This document shows positions 20,101-29,300 of a stretch of 64,000 bases of DNA, piece after piece; the first letter of the stretch is position 1; each line of letters begins with the position of its first letter. Both the position numbers and the translations under genes were made by a program. The notes below the pieces were generated by a model, which saw only the letters and a program-made list of their open reading frames with translations, was not told the origin of the DNA and made no database searches. Origin of the DNA: Vibrio penaeicida. Its GTDB lineage: Bacteria > Pseudomonadota > Gammaproteobacteria > Enterobacterales > Vibrionaceae. Location of the stretch: contig NZ_BFAQ01000009.1 of assembly GCF_002933855.1 (NCBI RefSeq), positions 70,172-134,171 on the forward strand. The letters run 5' to 3'.

Positions 20101-23100
20101 CAGAGCTCATCGCTTTTAAGCTCGTATCCCACTGAATGTAAGCGTTTAAAACCAGCGTGCCTCTGTCATTTTTTTCTGCCAGCACTTTGGCCGACTTCAC
20201 GCCTGAAACTCGTGAGATACAATGCTCGATTTCACCCAGCTCTACGCGGTGCCCACGAATTTTCACTTGATTGTCAGATCGCCCAAAGAATTCGAGCTCT
20301 CCCCGAGCATTCAGCCGAACCACATCACCACTGTCGTAATAAACGGTATCGCTGTTTTCCAATTTCCTGAACTTATCTTTTGTCAGCTCAGGTTTACCTA
20401 CATACGCTCGTGCAACACCGGCTCCACTCAAATACAAGCGCCCTTTTGCACCTTGCGGTACAGGGAGATAAGAATCATCCAATAGTGCATAGCCAACGCC
20501 TGCGATCGGTTTCCCTATCACATTCGCGGCATCGCCTTTTTCATACCGATGAACAGTAGAACATACGCTGTTTTCCGTCGGTCCGTATTCATTGAAAAGC
20601 TGTGTTCGATTAACTAATGAATGAATCAGATCGGTATCTGTTGCCTCCCCCGACACCACCATTCGTGGAATCAATTCCCCCTGCCCAGACACATCCAGCT
20701 CTTTTAGCAACGCTGGAGGAATGTACACCACGGCATAACGATCTGGTTGATAGAGTTTGGCTTGCAACTTATCTATATCAAAGCGCTCCGCCTCCGAAAC
20801 GATATGCAGCGGACGACCACTGGCTAGGGCCCCCCAAATACTGGCTACCGATGTATCGAACGCAAAATTGGTTAAGTAAAGAAAACCAGCGGAGTCGCTT
20901 ATCTCCGATGCGCTCAGGTTTAAGTACTCATTTTGGTTTTGAATGTAATTCGCCACACCTTGGTGCTCGACCATCACCCCTTTCGGTTGTCCTGTCGACC
21001 CTGAGGTATAAATGATGTACGCCAGCTGTTTGGGGGACAATTGTTTATGAGGTAATTGGTGAGTTGGTAATTGTTTGGAAGATAAGCGACTAATCTGCTC
21101 ACCCAAAAGCGATTCTAATTCGATGGGTATCAACCTTTCATCCGGCAGTTCAGACAAGGTAGTTTTCGCAAGCTTTATCGATGTCAGAACAAATTGTGCT
21201 CCGCTGTCTTCAATAATTTGGTTCAGCCTTTGACTCGGCTGGTTGCTGTCCAGCGGTACATACGCGCCACCAGCTTTTACAACACCAAGCATGGCAATGA
21301 TCATCTCTGGCGAGCGGTCTAGCACAATGGCTATCGGTTCTTCCGGCTTCACACCTTCGCTAGCCAGCATATTCGCTAGCCGATTCGCCAGTGCATCCAA
21401 ACGCTCAAAACTGATCTCACGCTCTTCACACACAAGCGCGATACCCTTTGGATGACGCTCTACCTGTTTGTCGAACAATGCCAATAACGTCGTAGATTGG
21501 TCGTCTGGTTGTGCGTTATCGGCTTCTATGTCGAACACGCTCCAATCAGCAAGGGCGTGTGTTTTCACCTTGGATTTAGGTTCTGCAACGAGCTTGGAAA
21601 TCAATGTTTCAAAACTCACAGCCATAGACTCTATCGTCACCTGCTCAAAAATATCACTAGAGAAATTCCAAGAGAACGCAATCCCATCCGAGGATTGTCT
21701 AACACCCAACGTTAAATCAAACCTAGCCTCAGTAGAATTTGGGGATACTGCCGCTGCCTGAGTGAAACCAAAATCAATGGTCTCATGGCTTTCTTGCTCC
21801 ATGGAAAGCATAACTTGGAAGATTGGAGGGCAATTGAGCTGACGGCGATGATTAACCAGCGAGATCATGTGCTCAAATGGCAAAGATTGATGCTCAAAAT
21901 CTTGCAAAATGTGTTGATGATTTCGCTTGAGTAAGGACTCAAAGTTATCGGATGGTTCCACCTTTGCGCGAAGCGGCAGGTTGTTCACAAAAAAGCCGAC
22001 CAAGTCGTCTAACTCTTTTCGCTCACGGTTTGCAACGGGCGTCCCTATAACGATCTCTTCAACTCCAGAGTAGCGTGTCAGCAAAAGAGAGAAAGCACTG
22101 TAAATAACGTTAAACAACGTCGTGCTGTGTTGCTTAACTGAGGAGGTGAGATTCGCCGACAATTTCTCCCCCAAGGAACGTTGGAACGCTTTACCTTGGT
22201 AAGTTGGTGTTTCTGGGCGCGCAAAATCGAGTGGCAGAGCGTGCTGTTCAGGGGAGTCTTTTAGCCGTTGATCCCAATAGGCTTCTAAACGATGTCGAAG
22301 ACAGCTTTCATGACCGTACTGTTCCCGTTGCCACACCGCATAATCGCGGTATTGCAATGGTAACGGCTTTAAATCTTTGCACGAATGGTTAGAACAAAAT
22401 GAGAGATAGTAATGCTGAAGTTCGTTTAGCAGTATCGATAAAGATAAACCGTCTGTCGCGATATGGTGAACCACTATAAATAAGCGACTCTTACGCTCTC
22501 CTAGTTTAGCTAACCCAACTCTGAATACTTCACCTTTAGCCAATTCAAAAGGTGTATCAACCATGTTCCTTTCGAACTCACCTAGCGCTTTCTCGTTGTT
22601 CAGATCGGTTTGCTCAGTTACATCTTCAGTAAAAAACTGGAATGCGTCTTCGCCCATCGTGATTTGTTCAGCACTCGAAGCTCCGTTTGAACCTTCGACC
22701 ACTTGATACCCCGTTTGGAGTATTTGATGGCGTCGAATCAAAGCCAGACAGGCTTGATAAAGTGCCTGATGATTTATGTTTTCGTCCACATCATAAATTA
22801 AAGGTACCGCGTAAAATCGCCCTTTTGCTTCAAGTAAATCTAACGCCCATAAGCGTTGCTGAGAGTATGATAGTGGCGCAACACTCTTGGTCGCAGCTCT
22901 CGGAATAATGGGTATATGACCATTACTCTCTTGCTCTGACGAGCTGATAAGTTGCTCATCGAGAACCTCTGCCATTTGTTCAATTGTGGGGGCGTCAAAC
23001 AACACTTTAAGTGACAAGCGAACACCAAAATGCTCCTGAATTTGGCTGATCATTTTGATCGCGAGAAGAGAGTGCCCTCCTAATGAAAAGAAGCTTGCCT

Positions 23101-26100
23101 CTATATTTTGGATATCTTGTTCGAGTAATTCCGACCATATCTCACAAAGCGAACGCTCGGTATCCGATGTGGGTACCTTGCTTTCGGATTGCAGGTGAAA
23201 CGTAGGAAGAGGCAGTGCGCGACGATTTACTTTACGGTTGTCCGTTAATGGGAATTCAGGCAATACCACAATGAAATTCGGCATCATGTACCTTGGAAGC
23301 GCCCGTTCCAACCTTGATTTCAATGCTTCTTCTAGCTCAAGACCATCGGCTTGGCTCTTGATGTAGGCAACCAATATCTGCGGCTCACCTATTGATGGTT
23401 CAGTGCTCGTTATCCGGCTTTTAGGTATCGCAGTCACTAGGCTTTGTTCGACGTCTGAGTGCTGCCTTATTTGATGCTCAATATCACCCAGCTCAATTCG
23501 AATTCCATTCACTTTTACTTGGAAATCTTTACGCCCAACGATCTCGATGGTCCCGTCTGGCAACCATCTTCCTAAATCACCCGTTTGGTATAAGCGATGC
23601 TTTTCTTTTAGAAAAGGATCAATGCGGTATTTTTCAGTCGTGAGTTCTGGCTGCCCGAGATATCCTCTTGTGACGTTGTCACCAGAAAGATACACCTCGC
23701 CAATGCAACCAATTGGTCGGTGTTGATGAAAATCATCCAGAACATAGTAATGGTTGTTCGGAAACGCGCGCCCAACGTGAATGCGTGGGTTATCAAGAAA
23801 CGCTTCGTTGCCGGAACAATAGACCGTGGTTTCCGTTGGTCCGTACAAGTTGTAAAATCGAGCCGTGCTTCCACTGCTCAATAGCTTATCGTGAAGTTGC
23901 CTACCAAGTGCATCACCACCCGTCAGCATTTTCAAACCATCGTATGGCTGCCAACCGTCGTCGATCAGCATTTGCCATGTAGAAGGTGTCCCCTGCATCA
24001 TACTTATGCTGTGTTGCTGCTGGCATTGCGCGATAGAAGAAGGAGAGCGCGTTTGCTCCCAATTCAGCAGTACCACTTTTGCTCCCAACATTAACGGTAA
24101 GTACATTTCCGTTACATGGATATCAAACGCGGGTGGCGCAATGGAAGCGACGACATCCGTTGGTTCCAACTCGACCGTGTCTTGCAATGAAAACAGAAAG
24201 TTCGAAACGTTTTTGTGTTCAACCATCACGCCTTTTGGAACACCAGTGGAGCCGGACGTATAAATCACGTACGCAAGATGGTCTGGCTGCGATGCGATTC
24301 CCCGTTCACTAGGATTTGTATGAGCAAGCGGGTCTGACTGTGAAGCTGGGGAAAGCTCGGTCCAAAAATCGGGGTCACTTAAATCCACCACTGTATGAAC
24401 GGATTGAGCCGTTGCTCTATCTAATTCAAAGGAACCTGCCACCAGCAGTACTTCGACAGACGCCAAAGACAGTATTTGATTCAAGCGCTGCTCTGGGTGA
24501 TTAGGATCCAGCGGTAAATACGCGGCACCACATTTTAATATCCCCAAAATCCCAACCAAAGACGTATGCGACCAAGCATCAATCAGGCCGACACATTGAT
24601 CGTATTTCACACCTCTATCAATCAAGTAGTTTGCAAGGTGATTGGCTTTTTCGTTTAACGCGTGATAGCTGAGGCTTTCAACGCCTCCATTGGCATTAGA
24701 CCATTCGCACGCAACGCTATCGGGAGTTTTGGCGGCTTGTTCTTCAAACAGCGTGACAAACGTTTTGTCTAGCGGGTAGTCCCTGCCAGTTTGATTCCAA
24801 GACGCGATGGTTTGCTCGGCTTTCAGCGAAATCAACGGTAATCGATAAATATCGGATTCAGGGTCAGCCAATACACCTTGAATCAGTGCATTCAACGCTT
24901 CTTGCAGCGATGTAATGGTAGTTTCATGGAAAAGGTTATCAGCAAACACCCACGTCGCCTCCAACACCTCCCCTTTGTCCATGATGTGAAGTTCAAGTTC
25001 GAAGTTGATGTTGCTACGCTCAACCACCACGTTTTCACACGGAATACCATCGATATCGAGTTGAAACTCCCCTTCTTCGTGCAACGCAAACAGCACTTGT
25101 AAAATGGGTGAAAAGCCGCTTCTTCTCTCATGCCCTAGTTGTTGAACAATGCGCTCGAATGGCACATCTTGATGGCGAAACGCTTCCGCTATTTTGGTTT
25201 TTGAATGCTTGAGTAAACTCAGAAAGGTATGATCATTTTCGAGATTAAAACGAAGGGCTAAGGTGTTAACAAAAAAGCCAATAAGTTGTTCTGAACCCGA
25301 CACCTGACGCCCAGCGACTGGCGTACCCGTTACAACATCGGATCGCTCTGTCCAACGCCCAATCAACAGTGAGAAAAACGTTTGAAGTAACGTAAATAAC
25401 GAAACCCCTTGTTGCTGGGCAAAGGCTCTGAGTGTCGCGGTTAAATGTTTATCCAAAATTTGTCGGCTAATCGTGCCCGAAAACTCAGGCGTATCGGGGC
25501 GCGGAAAATCAGGGGTTAAGCTGTTGAGCTCTTCAACACCTTTCATTTGGTTAAACCAATACGCTTCTCTGGCTTTTAAAGCCGTATTACCTTCAGTTTG
25601 TTGCCATGCAGCATAATCGCCGTACTGATAATCTAAAACTTGTTCAATCTTCCCTGTAGACAAATACTCATTAAGGGCATTGAAAAAAAGTCGGTAAGAC
25701 AAACCGTCAAACACAATATGATGGAATACAAACAGGATAAGAGTGCTATTCGAGTTTGAACTGGCTTTTGTGCTCACTCTGAATAAAGGGGCTTCAGATA
25801 AGATAAATGGTCGGCTTGCCTCTTCCGCCATCCATTCCTCATCTGTTACAGCATTGGAAATGCTTGGTGTATCAGGACATTCAGAAATAGTGAATAGAAC
25901 GTCTGGCGATATAACCTGTTCAGGTATGCCATCCATAATCTGGAATTGCGTTTTGAGCACCTGATGCTTTTCGATAATGGCATTAATGGCGTTTTCCAGC
26001 TTCTTAATGCTTGGCTTACCACTCATTCGAAACGCTGTCGCCATATTGTAAGGTGCTTTATCTCCGTATAACGTTTCTAAGTAAAATAGCCGTTGCTGCG

Positions 26101-26323
26101 CAGACGTTAAGGGAAATCGCAACCTGTTGGCTTCTTTCTTTGGGGTACTGGTGCTTTGCTTTGTGTGTTGCTGCAAAAACGCAATCACTTCGGATTTACT
26201 GCTGCGCAATGCCGTGGCTAATTCTTTGCTCAGACCATTTTTGGCTTTATATTTTAAGGCGCCGTTATCTAGGTAAAGGTGTACACCTTGCGATTTCGCT
26301 AACCGAATCAATTCGTGAGCCAT
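14138..26323 (-). CDS. NRPS: TubC-C-A-T-C-A-T-E-C-A-T-TE
   Basis: A 4061-aa, three-module NRPS. Residues 1-60 resemble the TubC-type N-terminal docking domain. Then come C (HHIVFDG near 203), A (TSGSTG near 690), T (GGHSL near 1082); C (HHIATDG near 1288), A (near 1775), T (GGDSI near 2183), epimerase (HHLIIDGVSW near 2385 and VGWFTS near 2551); C of the type that follows an epimerase (HHALLDGW near 2880), A (near 3369), T (GGSS near 3757); and thioesterase (GASYGG near 3907, GDH near 4036). It should add three residues, the middle one D-configured, and release the chain. Codes read by eye (DITQLGLVY, DTAYVSEVC, DAFCLGVTI) do not match a signature I know; the last looks aliphatic. The start codon overlaps the upstream NRPS stop by 1 nt (TAATG) and GAGGG precedes it. 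Ending in a TE while another megasynthase follows in the operon is unusual. Confidence 0.95.
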   Translation of the reverse strand: MAHELIRLAKSQGVHLYLDNGALKYKAKNGLSKELATALRSSKSEVIAFLQQHTKQSTSTPKKEANRLRFPLTSAQQRLFYLETLYGDKAPYNMATAFRMSGKPSIKKLENAINAIIEKHQVLKTQFQIMDGIPEQVISPDVLFTISECPDTPSISNAVTDEEWMAEEASRPFILSEAPLFRVSTKASSNSNSTLILFVFHHIVFDGLSYRLFFNALNEYLSTGKIEQVLDYQYGDYAAWQQTEGNTALKAREAYWFNQMKGVEELNSLTPDFPRPDTPEFSGTISRQILDKHLTATLRAFAQQQGVSLFTLLQTFFSLLIGRWTERSDVVTGTPVAGRQVSGSEQLIGFFVNTLALRFNLENDHTFLSLLKHSKTKIAEAFRHQDVPFERIVQQLGHERRSGFSPILQVLFALHEEGEFQLDIDGIPCENVVVERSNINFELELHIMDKGEVLEATWVFADNLFHETTITSLQEALNALIQGVLADPESDIYRLPLISLKAEQTIASWNQTGRDYPLDKTFVTLFEEQAAKTPDSVACEWSNANGGVESLSYHALNEKANHLANYLIDRGVKYDQCVGLIDAWSHTSLVGILGILKCGAAYLPLDPNHPEQRLNQILSLASVEVLLVAGSFELDRATAQSVHTVVDLSDPDFWTELSPASQSDPLAHTNPSERGIASQPDHLAYVIYTSGSTGVPKGVMVEHKNVSNFLFSLQDTVELEPTDVVASIAPPAFDIHVTEMYLPLMLGAKVVLLNWEQTRSPSSIAQCQQQHSISMMQGTPSTWQMLIDDGWQPYDGLKMLTGGDALGRQLHDKLLSSGSTARFYNLYGPTETTVYCSGNEAFLDNPRIHVGRAFPNNHYYVLDDFHQHRPIGCIGEVYLSGDNVTRGYLGQPELTTEKYRIDPFLKEKHRLYQTGDLGRWLPDGTIEIVGRKDFQVKVNGIRIELGDIEHQIRQHSDVEQSLVTAIPKSRITSTEPSIGEPQILVAYIKSQADGLELEEALKSRLERALPRYMMPNFIVVLPEFPLTDNRKVNRRALPLPTFHLQSESKVPTSDTERSLCEIWSELLEQDIQNIEASFFSLGGHSLLAIKMISQIQEHFGVRLSLKVLFDAPTIEQMAEVLDEQLISSSEQESNGHIPIIPRAATKSVAPLSYSQQRLWALDLLEAKGRFYAVPLIYDVDENINHQALYQACLALIRRHQILQTGYQVVEGSNGASSAEQITMGEDAFQFFTEDVTEQTDLNNEKALGEFERNMVDTPFELAKGEVFRVGLAKLGERKSRLFIVVHHIATDGLSLSILLNELQHYYLSFCSNHSCKDLKPLPLQYRDYAVWQREQYGHESCLRHRLEAYWDQRLKDSPEQHALPLDFARPETPTYQGKAFQRSLGEKLSANLTSSVKQHSTTLFNVIYSAFSLLLTRYSGVEEIVIGTPVANRERKELDDLVGFFVNNLPLRAKVEPSDNFESLLKRNHQHILQDFEHQSLPFEHMISLVNHRRQLNCPPIFQVMLSMEQESHETIDFGFTQAAAVSPNSTEARFDLTLGVRQSSDGIAFSWNFSSDIFEQVTIESMAVSFETLISKLVAEPKSKVKTHALADWSVFDIEADNAQPDDQSTTLLALFDKQVERHPKGIALVCEEREISFERLDALANRLANMLASEGVKPEEPIAIVLDRSPEMIIAMLGVVKAGGAYVPLDSNQPSQRLNQIIEDSGAQFVLTSIKLAKTTLSELPDERLIPIELESLLGEQISRLSSKQLPTHQLPHKQLSPKQLAYIIYTSGSTGQPKGVMVEHQGVANYIQNQNEYLNLSASEISDSAGFLYLTNFAFDTSVASIWGALASGRPLHIVSEAERFDIDKLQAKLYQPDRYAVVYIPPALLKELDVSGQGELIPRMVVSGEATDTDLIHSLVNRTQLFNEYGPTENSVCSTVHRYEKGDAANVIGKPIAGVGYALLDDSYLPVPQGAKGRLYLSGAGVARAYVGKPELTKDKFRKLENSDTVYYDSGDVVRLNARGELEFFGRSDNQVKIRGHRVELGEIEHCISRVSGVKSAKVLAEKNDRGTLVLNAYIQWDTSLKAMSSAMESTQDVSAEFLFSVRNQLEHTLPDYMMPSAWAFVDVWPLTPNGKIDQTTLPSAKPIQRASHSLSSNDAAHSSSSKTRVEQVIAQVWQRLLGLENIDVNDNFFALGGDSIVAMQSVSRCSAQDVRYTVRQLFEAPTVAALADIVSVHDDNPLEGEFSHSTSSLSVSGEIPLLPVQKEFFFHAKNAESLHRFNQSILLELHQAITDEYYVSVVESLVNKHDALRLSFHLDDDNSKSENAEIWRATHQEITDDWLQQALSDIAVQSQNELAAVCDRVIGELDITQGPLFRLVKITDRSTQTNKLFVVAHHLIIDGVSWRILLDDLQALLLHPDDFRPIKTLSFSAWSNRNLEWITGDTGTKAIPYWRKVEASIKPRFSATQNPLMAHIEFDIGASQTLKLTQSAHRAYGTNTQDILLVALLLSLGRDTEFGEDKIEEGGNVGKRENTYLSIALETHGRHAEHLCLNGKNADLSETVGWFTSIYPMNLSGNSTQISDLICSIKEQVRSVPDKGVGYSWLKSYTDSLDKNAAQPDILFNFLGQFGGDTAPDSIEKNQIAFSVVSGFRVEDGSKGQMTPRAMAFNCRVSDGVLSFDLDYDTGCLSHEQVSAFSVQFQKRLTQIIDHCVQQETTRRTPSDFRASDLHQVDIDTWEAAHKNVSLSLIDVYPATGMQQGLLFHSELEKDAYVTQLTLTLDNVDPDILKLAWQAVINRHDILKTSFALSEEGTRYQRVAKEGILRWQHTNLTSLGAGNGCDAQNSTGELKDKVDAIAHQEKWEGFDVSSPTLTKFHWVQLSKVRGKLIWSTHHALLDGWCLPIIVSELRACYAACENASTLALPSAKPYRRYIDWLQNQDHQLARQYWRDQLSRFEEPTPLPLKSFSEHANESLGANKGDQRFKTLPLSLSSQQTQGLERLARESGCTLNTVLQGAWALLLSTYSGCEQVVFGSTISGRPASLAGSETMIGLFINTVPVVVDVDLSASLNLWLQKLHVQNAQSEEFSFLPLFEIQAQAGSASQALFDSILVVENYPVSDEARNAQHGGSWQISAVESVEHTNYGISLQAYKPTSTDNENNKTSQLALSATYDCSKFTDWQMRQLVTHLENILHAFSGNSHSALRDVPMLGEQEQHYLLRELNNTQTEIPTQSIHELVEHFAASTPNKTALIEGDRCWTYRELSLAADRIAHHLQSKGIQENDRVGVCVERSAEMVLAVLAVLKLGALYVPMDAKYPRERIELLVSLSETQCILTDGNAEFLSSNSRYHVIDISPQHMNKWEQPSRFCSVKRDLGDSAMVIFTSGSTGQPKGVEVPHNGVVRLLKNTNFVSITPETTVGQVSNFSFDASSFDIWGALINGATVVVLKDDEVQDVNRLSEQIATHNIKVFCMATALMNQLVELKPNLFANVEYLLFGGEAVNGKTIESIFEYGKPKHLVNVYGPAENSTICSTYEITELRSDYPMGRATANSTAYVLNHRQQLVPLGQMGELYVGGKGLAKGYFGRSDLTAERFAHQQLGANHIERLYRTGDLVRYNQEGQLEFISRVDHQVKIRGQRLELSEVQLRILVSDSVEAAYVGTLNRGTEKQLYAAVQFANAEDSEIKLTQLKEVLGSILPNFMVPTLWVTVEEMPLTPNGKVDAKSLATLVENSNQKQVNTGAPRDDVEMALYRIWREILLEKEIGIRDNFFDVGGSSIAAIKVMHFIDKQFAVRIPVSELIIHPTIEALGGLVRAEASNQPQLSNQRQLSNQRQPSSNWPHGVIEFRPSQNGKNVICIHPAGGTAFGYLSFAKAMPEEYGVYGIQAKGVDTDEDFLSDVQAMAHYYLDQVKSLLDKPHVFVGASYGGIVSFEMARVMKARGCSFSTAVVLDSEATENRAALAKIQPVSNEVFRQKLVTYNGMYPGIKDQQIERYHRLYNHHLDTLKKLTLDVSSAPTILVLATDDKDEEHLQLMRDFWSAKVAATIQVETIQGDHSTLLEPPYIDSVARMIEKELSHD
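14872..14932 (-). repeat. 18-nt tandem repeat in the T-TE linker
   Basis: Three 18-nt units (core TGATTGGAT) encode the repeating SNQ-QL pattern between the last carrier and the thioesterase of the three-module NRPS. Confidence 0.75.
21037..21081 (-). repeat. 15-nt tandem repeat inside an A domain
   Basis: Three 15-nt units encode KQLPTHQLPHKQLSPKQL immediately before the A3 core (YIIYTSGSTG) of the fourth adenylation domain of the A-B line. The insertion is in a normally short surface loop. Confidence 0.7.
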
Positions 26324-29300
26324 TAGATTTCACCCTCTTCCAAGAATTCGGAATCGGATCCTTCACCTTCAATCTCACCCCCACTTCCAGAGATGCTAGA
26401 GAACCCGTCGTCTTGAACCGCGAGAATACTCTCGATGTAACTCGCCAATTCACGCACCGTGCTGAATTCAAAAAAGTCACTCATTTGGAGCTCGACCCCT
26501 TGCTCCATTCGGATACGAGCAATAATCCGCATGGCCAAAAGCGAATGCCCTCCAATCGAGAAAAAGTTGCCGGTAACACTGAGCGAAGGCAGCTCTAAAC
26601 ATTCCAGCCAGATAGCGAGAATGGTTTCTTCCATAACGCCGCTGGCACTCTCAAAGGTGGTTTCTTCTTCAAACGGTGAAGGCAAACGACGTTTATTAAG
26701 TTTGCCTTGTTCGGTAAGTGGAAGGGAATCTAAGATCAGAGTGGCACTGGGGCGCATGTATTCAGGTAGGGTCTTTTTAAGAGACACGCGTACTTTTCTT
26801 GCTAGCTGGCGTTCATACTTGGTGCTGTTACTTTTCCATGCAATCGCATCATGCTCCGTTAAGGTTACATAAGCGTATATTGCGCCTTGTCTAACAACCA
26901 CAGCAGCTTGCGCCACCTCTTCAAGTTGTAAAAGTTGAGCGCTAATTTCCCCTAAAGAAACACGATAACCTCGAACTTTAACTTCATCATTCAACCGCCC
27001 GAGATATTGAAGTTCACCGCTAGGTAACCAGCGAACCAAATCCCCTGTTTTGTACCACCGAATATCCGAAGCAAACGACGAAACATCCCCTAGGGAAAAG
27101 CGTTCTTGGGTTAATTCCGCTTGATTAAGATAACCATTGGCTATGCCAGCGCCCCCCATGAACAATTCTCCGGGAACACCGATGGGGGCTAAATAGCCAT
27201 CGATAGTCACCGCCGCAAAAGCATTGGCGATAGGACGCCCTATCGGTGGTGCTAACGACTCCGGTCCATCATCACCCATTGTCTTAGGAGTAAGCTTGGC
27301 GAACGTCGCGTCGATGGTCGTTTCTGTAGGGCCATACAGATTGTAAAAGCTGGCATCAAATCCTTCAGGAAACACAACATTACCGAGTGCATCCCCACCA
27401 ACTAGTAGGTTTTTAAGCGAGCTTGGCCATTTAAACTGGCTGGCACAAGCGGCTTCAAGTAACCCTGTCGGTAAACAGCTATGAGTGACGTTGTGGCTGT
27501 TCATGCAATCGGATAACGCTGTGAGGTTATCTCGATCTTTATCTTCAATCAAAACCACATGCCCAGCGGACATAAGCAAAGGAAAAACCTCGGCTAAAAA
27601 GGCATCAAACCCAGCAAAAGCAAGGCTCGTTCCGATACTATCTTCGTTCAATTTGAATTGGTCGATGTGCCAGCAACATTCATTGTGAAGCGACGATTGC
27701 GTCACCTCGACCCCTTTTGGAACGCCAGTAGATCCAGATGTGTACAACACGTAAGCACTGAGATTGTCTTCAAAAATAGGGGTTCGCCAAACACGGCTGG
27801 TACTATCACTGCCAAAGCATTGGGAAATGTCCAGCGTGAGCGGTGCTAACGATCCAACGGCTTCATTGTTGTCTTGATGAACCGAATCACGTCCATCAAA
27901 AAGCAGTATCGAAATATTGGCATCTTGCGCCATAAATGCCTGACGCTGACGCGGTAAACTCGGGTCTATAACCACCGCACAACCGCCTAACTTAAACACC
28001 GCAAGCATGGATGCCACCAGCTCAATGGATCGACCTGCTGCAATACCAACTCGTTCACCAGGTACAATACCCAGAGCATCCATATCAATGGCAATTTGGC
28101 TCGCTGTTCTATCCAGTTCTGCGTAGGTAATATTTTGATTCTTAGTACTCAGTGCCACTTTTTGTGGGAAGTTCTGAACCCCCTTTTCAATCAAAGCGGC
28201 AATGCTCGATTTGGTGTATTTGTGTCGAACAGAGTGAGATAGCGCACCGCCAACCCCCCAGCCCTCAACCAAGCACTTGGATTGATTAGGTGTTATCGCC
28301 GATACAGAAGATAAAGGCTGTGATGCCATGGATTCATAGCTTTCACTCAACTGCAAAAACAAGCAATGGAAGCTTTCCAAAAATACGGCGATTTCTTCGG
28401 GTGAATACACATCGCTCCGGTATTCCCACAAAAAATGAACCTCACCGTCTTGATTGAACGACTCGCCACGCGGCACAACCAAACAATCTAAGTCGAACTT
28501 GGAGGTTTCCGAAATCATGGTTTCATCTTTGTACCAGTCCAGATCAGGTATGGCATCAACATCGATAGGCGTATCGTGAAAACCCAAAAGAACATTAAAA
28601 AACGGATTACTGACGGAAGATCTATCTGGGTTTAACGCTTCCACTATTTTTGTGAACGGCAGCTCTTGGTTGTCTTGCGCCTCATCAATCACACGTTGGG
28701 TCTCGGTAAGAAAGTCAGAAACGCACAGCGTCGAATCCATCGCCTGCCGAAGCACCAAAGTGTTCACCAACATGCCGAGGGTACCGTGTGAATCTCGCCA
28801 ATTTCGGTTAGCAAAAGCAGAGCCAAACGTGAGGTCTTGTTGCCCTGAATATCGCCACATACAGAGATAAAGTACAGCGGAAGTAAAGGCGAATGGCGTC
28901 ATGCCGAGCTGCTGACATTGATGCTCCATTGATGACCACTGGGCTTTGGTAAACACCATTTTTTGATGCCCACCAGAAAAACCGAGGGAATGGGATTGCT
29001 TGCCAAATAGCGTGACACCTTGAGGGCTGCCTTCTAGCTTACCTTTCCAGTAATCCAGCTGTTCGGTTGCTTCTTTCGACTCTAACCATGCCTGTTGCGC
29101 CACATGAAAATCATAATATTGCGCGACAGGTTCTGGCGTCCATTTGGCATCGCTAGATTCCTTACCATGTGAGTAAGCGCGGTACGCTTCCATCATTTCC
29201 CGAGTAAATTCGCTGCCGCTCCAACCATCGTGAATAATATGATGCTCTTGGTGCAACAGCACGTGATCGGTAGGGCTAAATCGGATTAATACGAACTCGG

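Noticed and set aside
26011..26598. 195-codon plus-strand reading frame
   Set aside because: It overlaps the junction of two NRPS genes on the other strand; composition and lack of motifs mark it as a chance frame.
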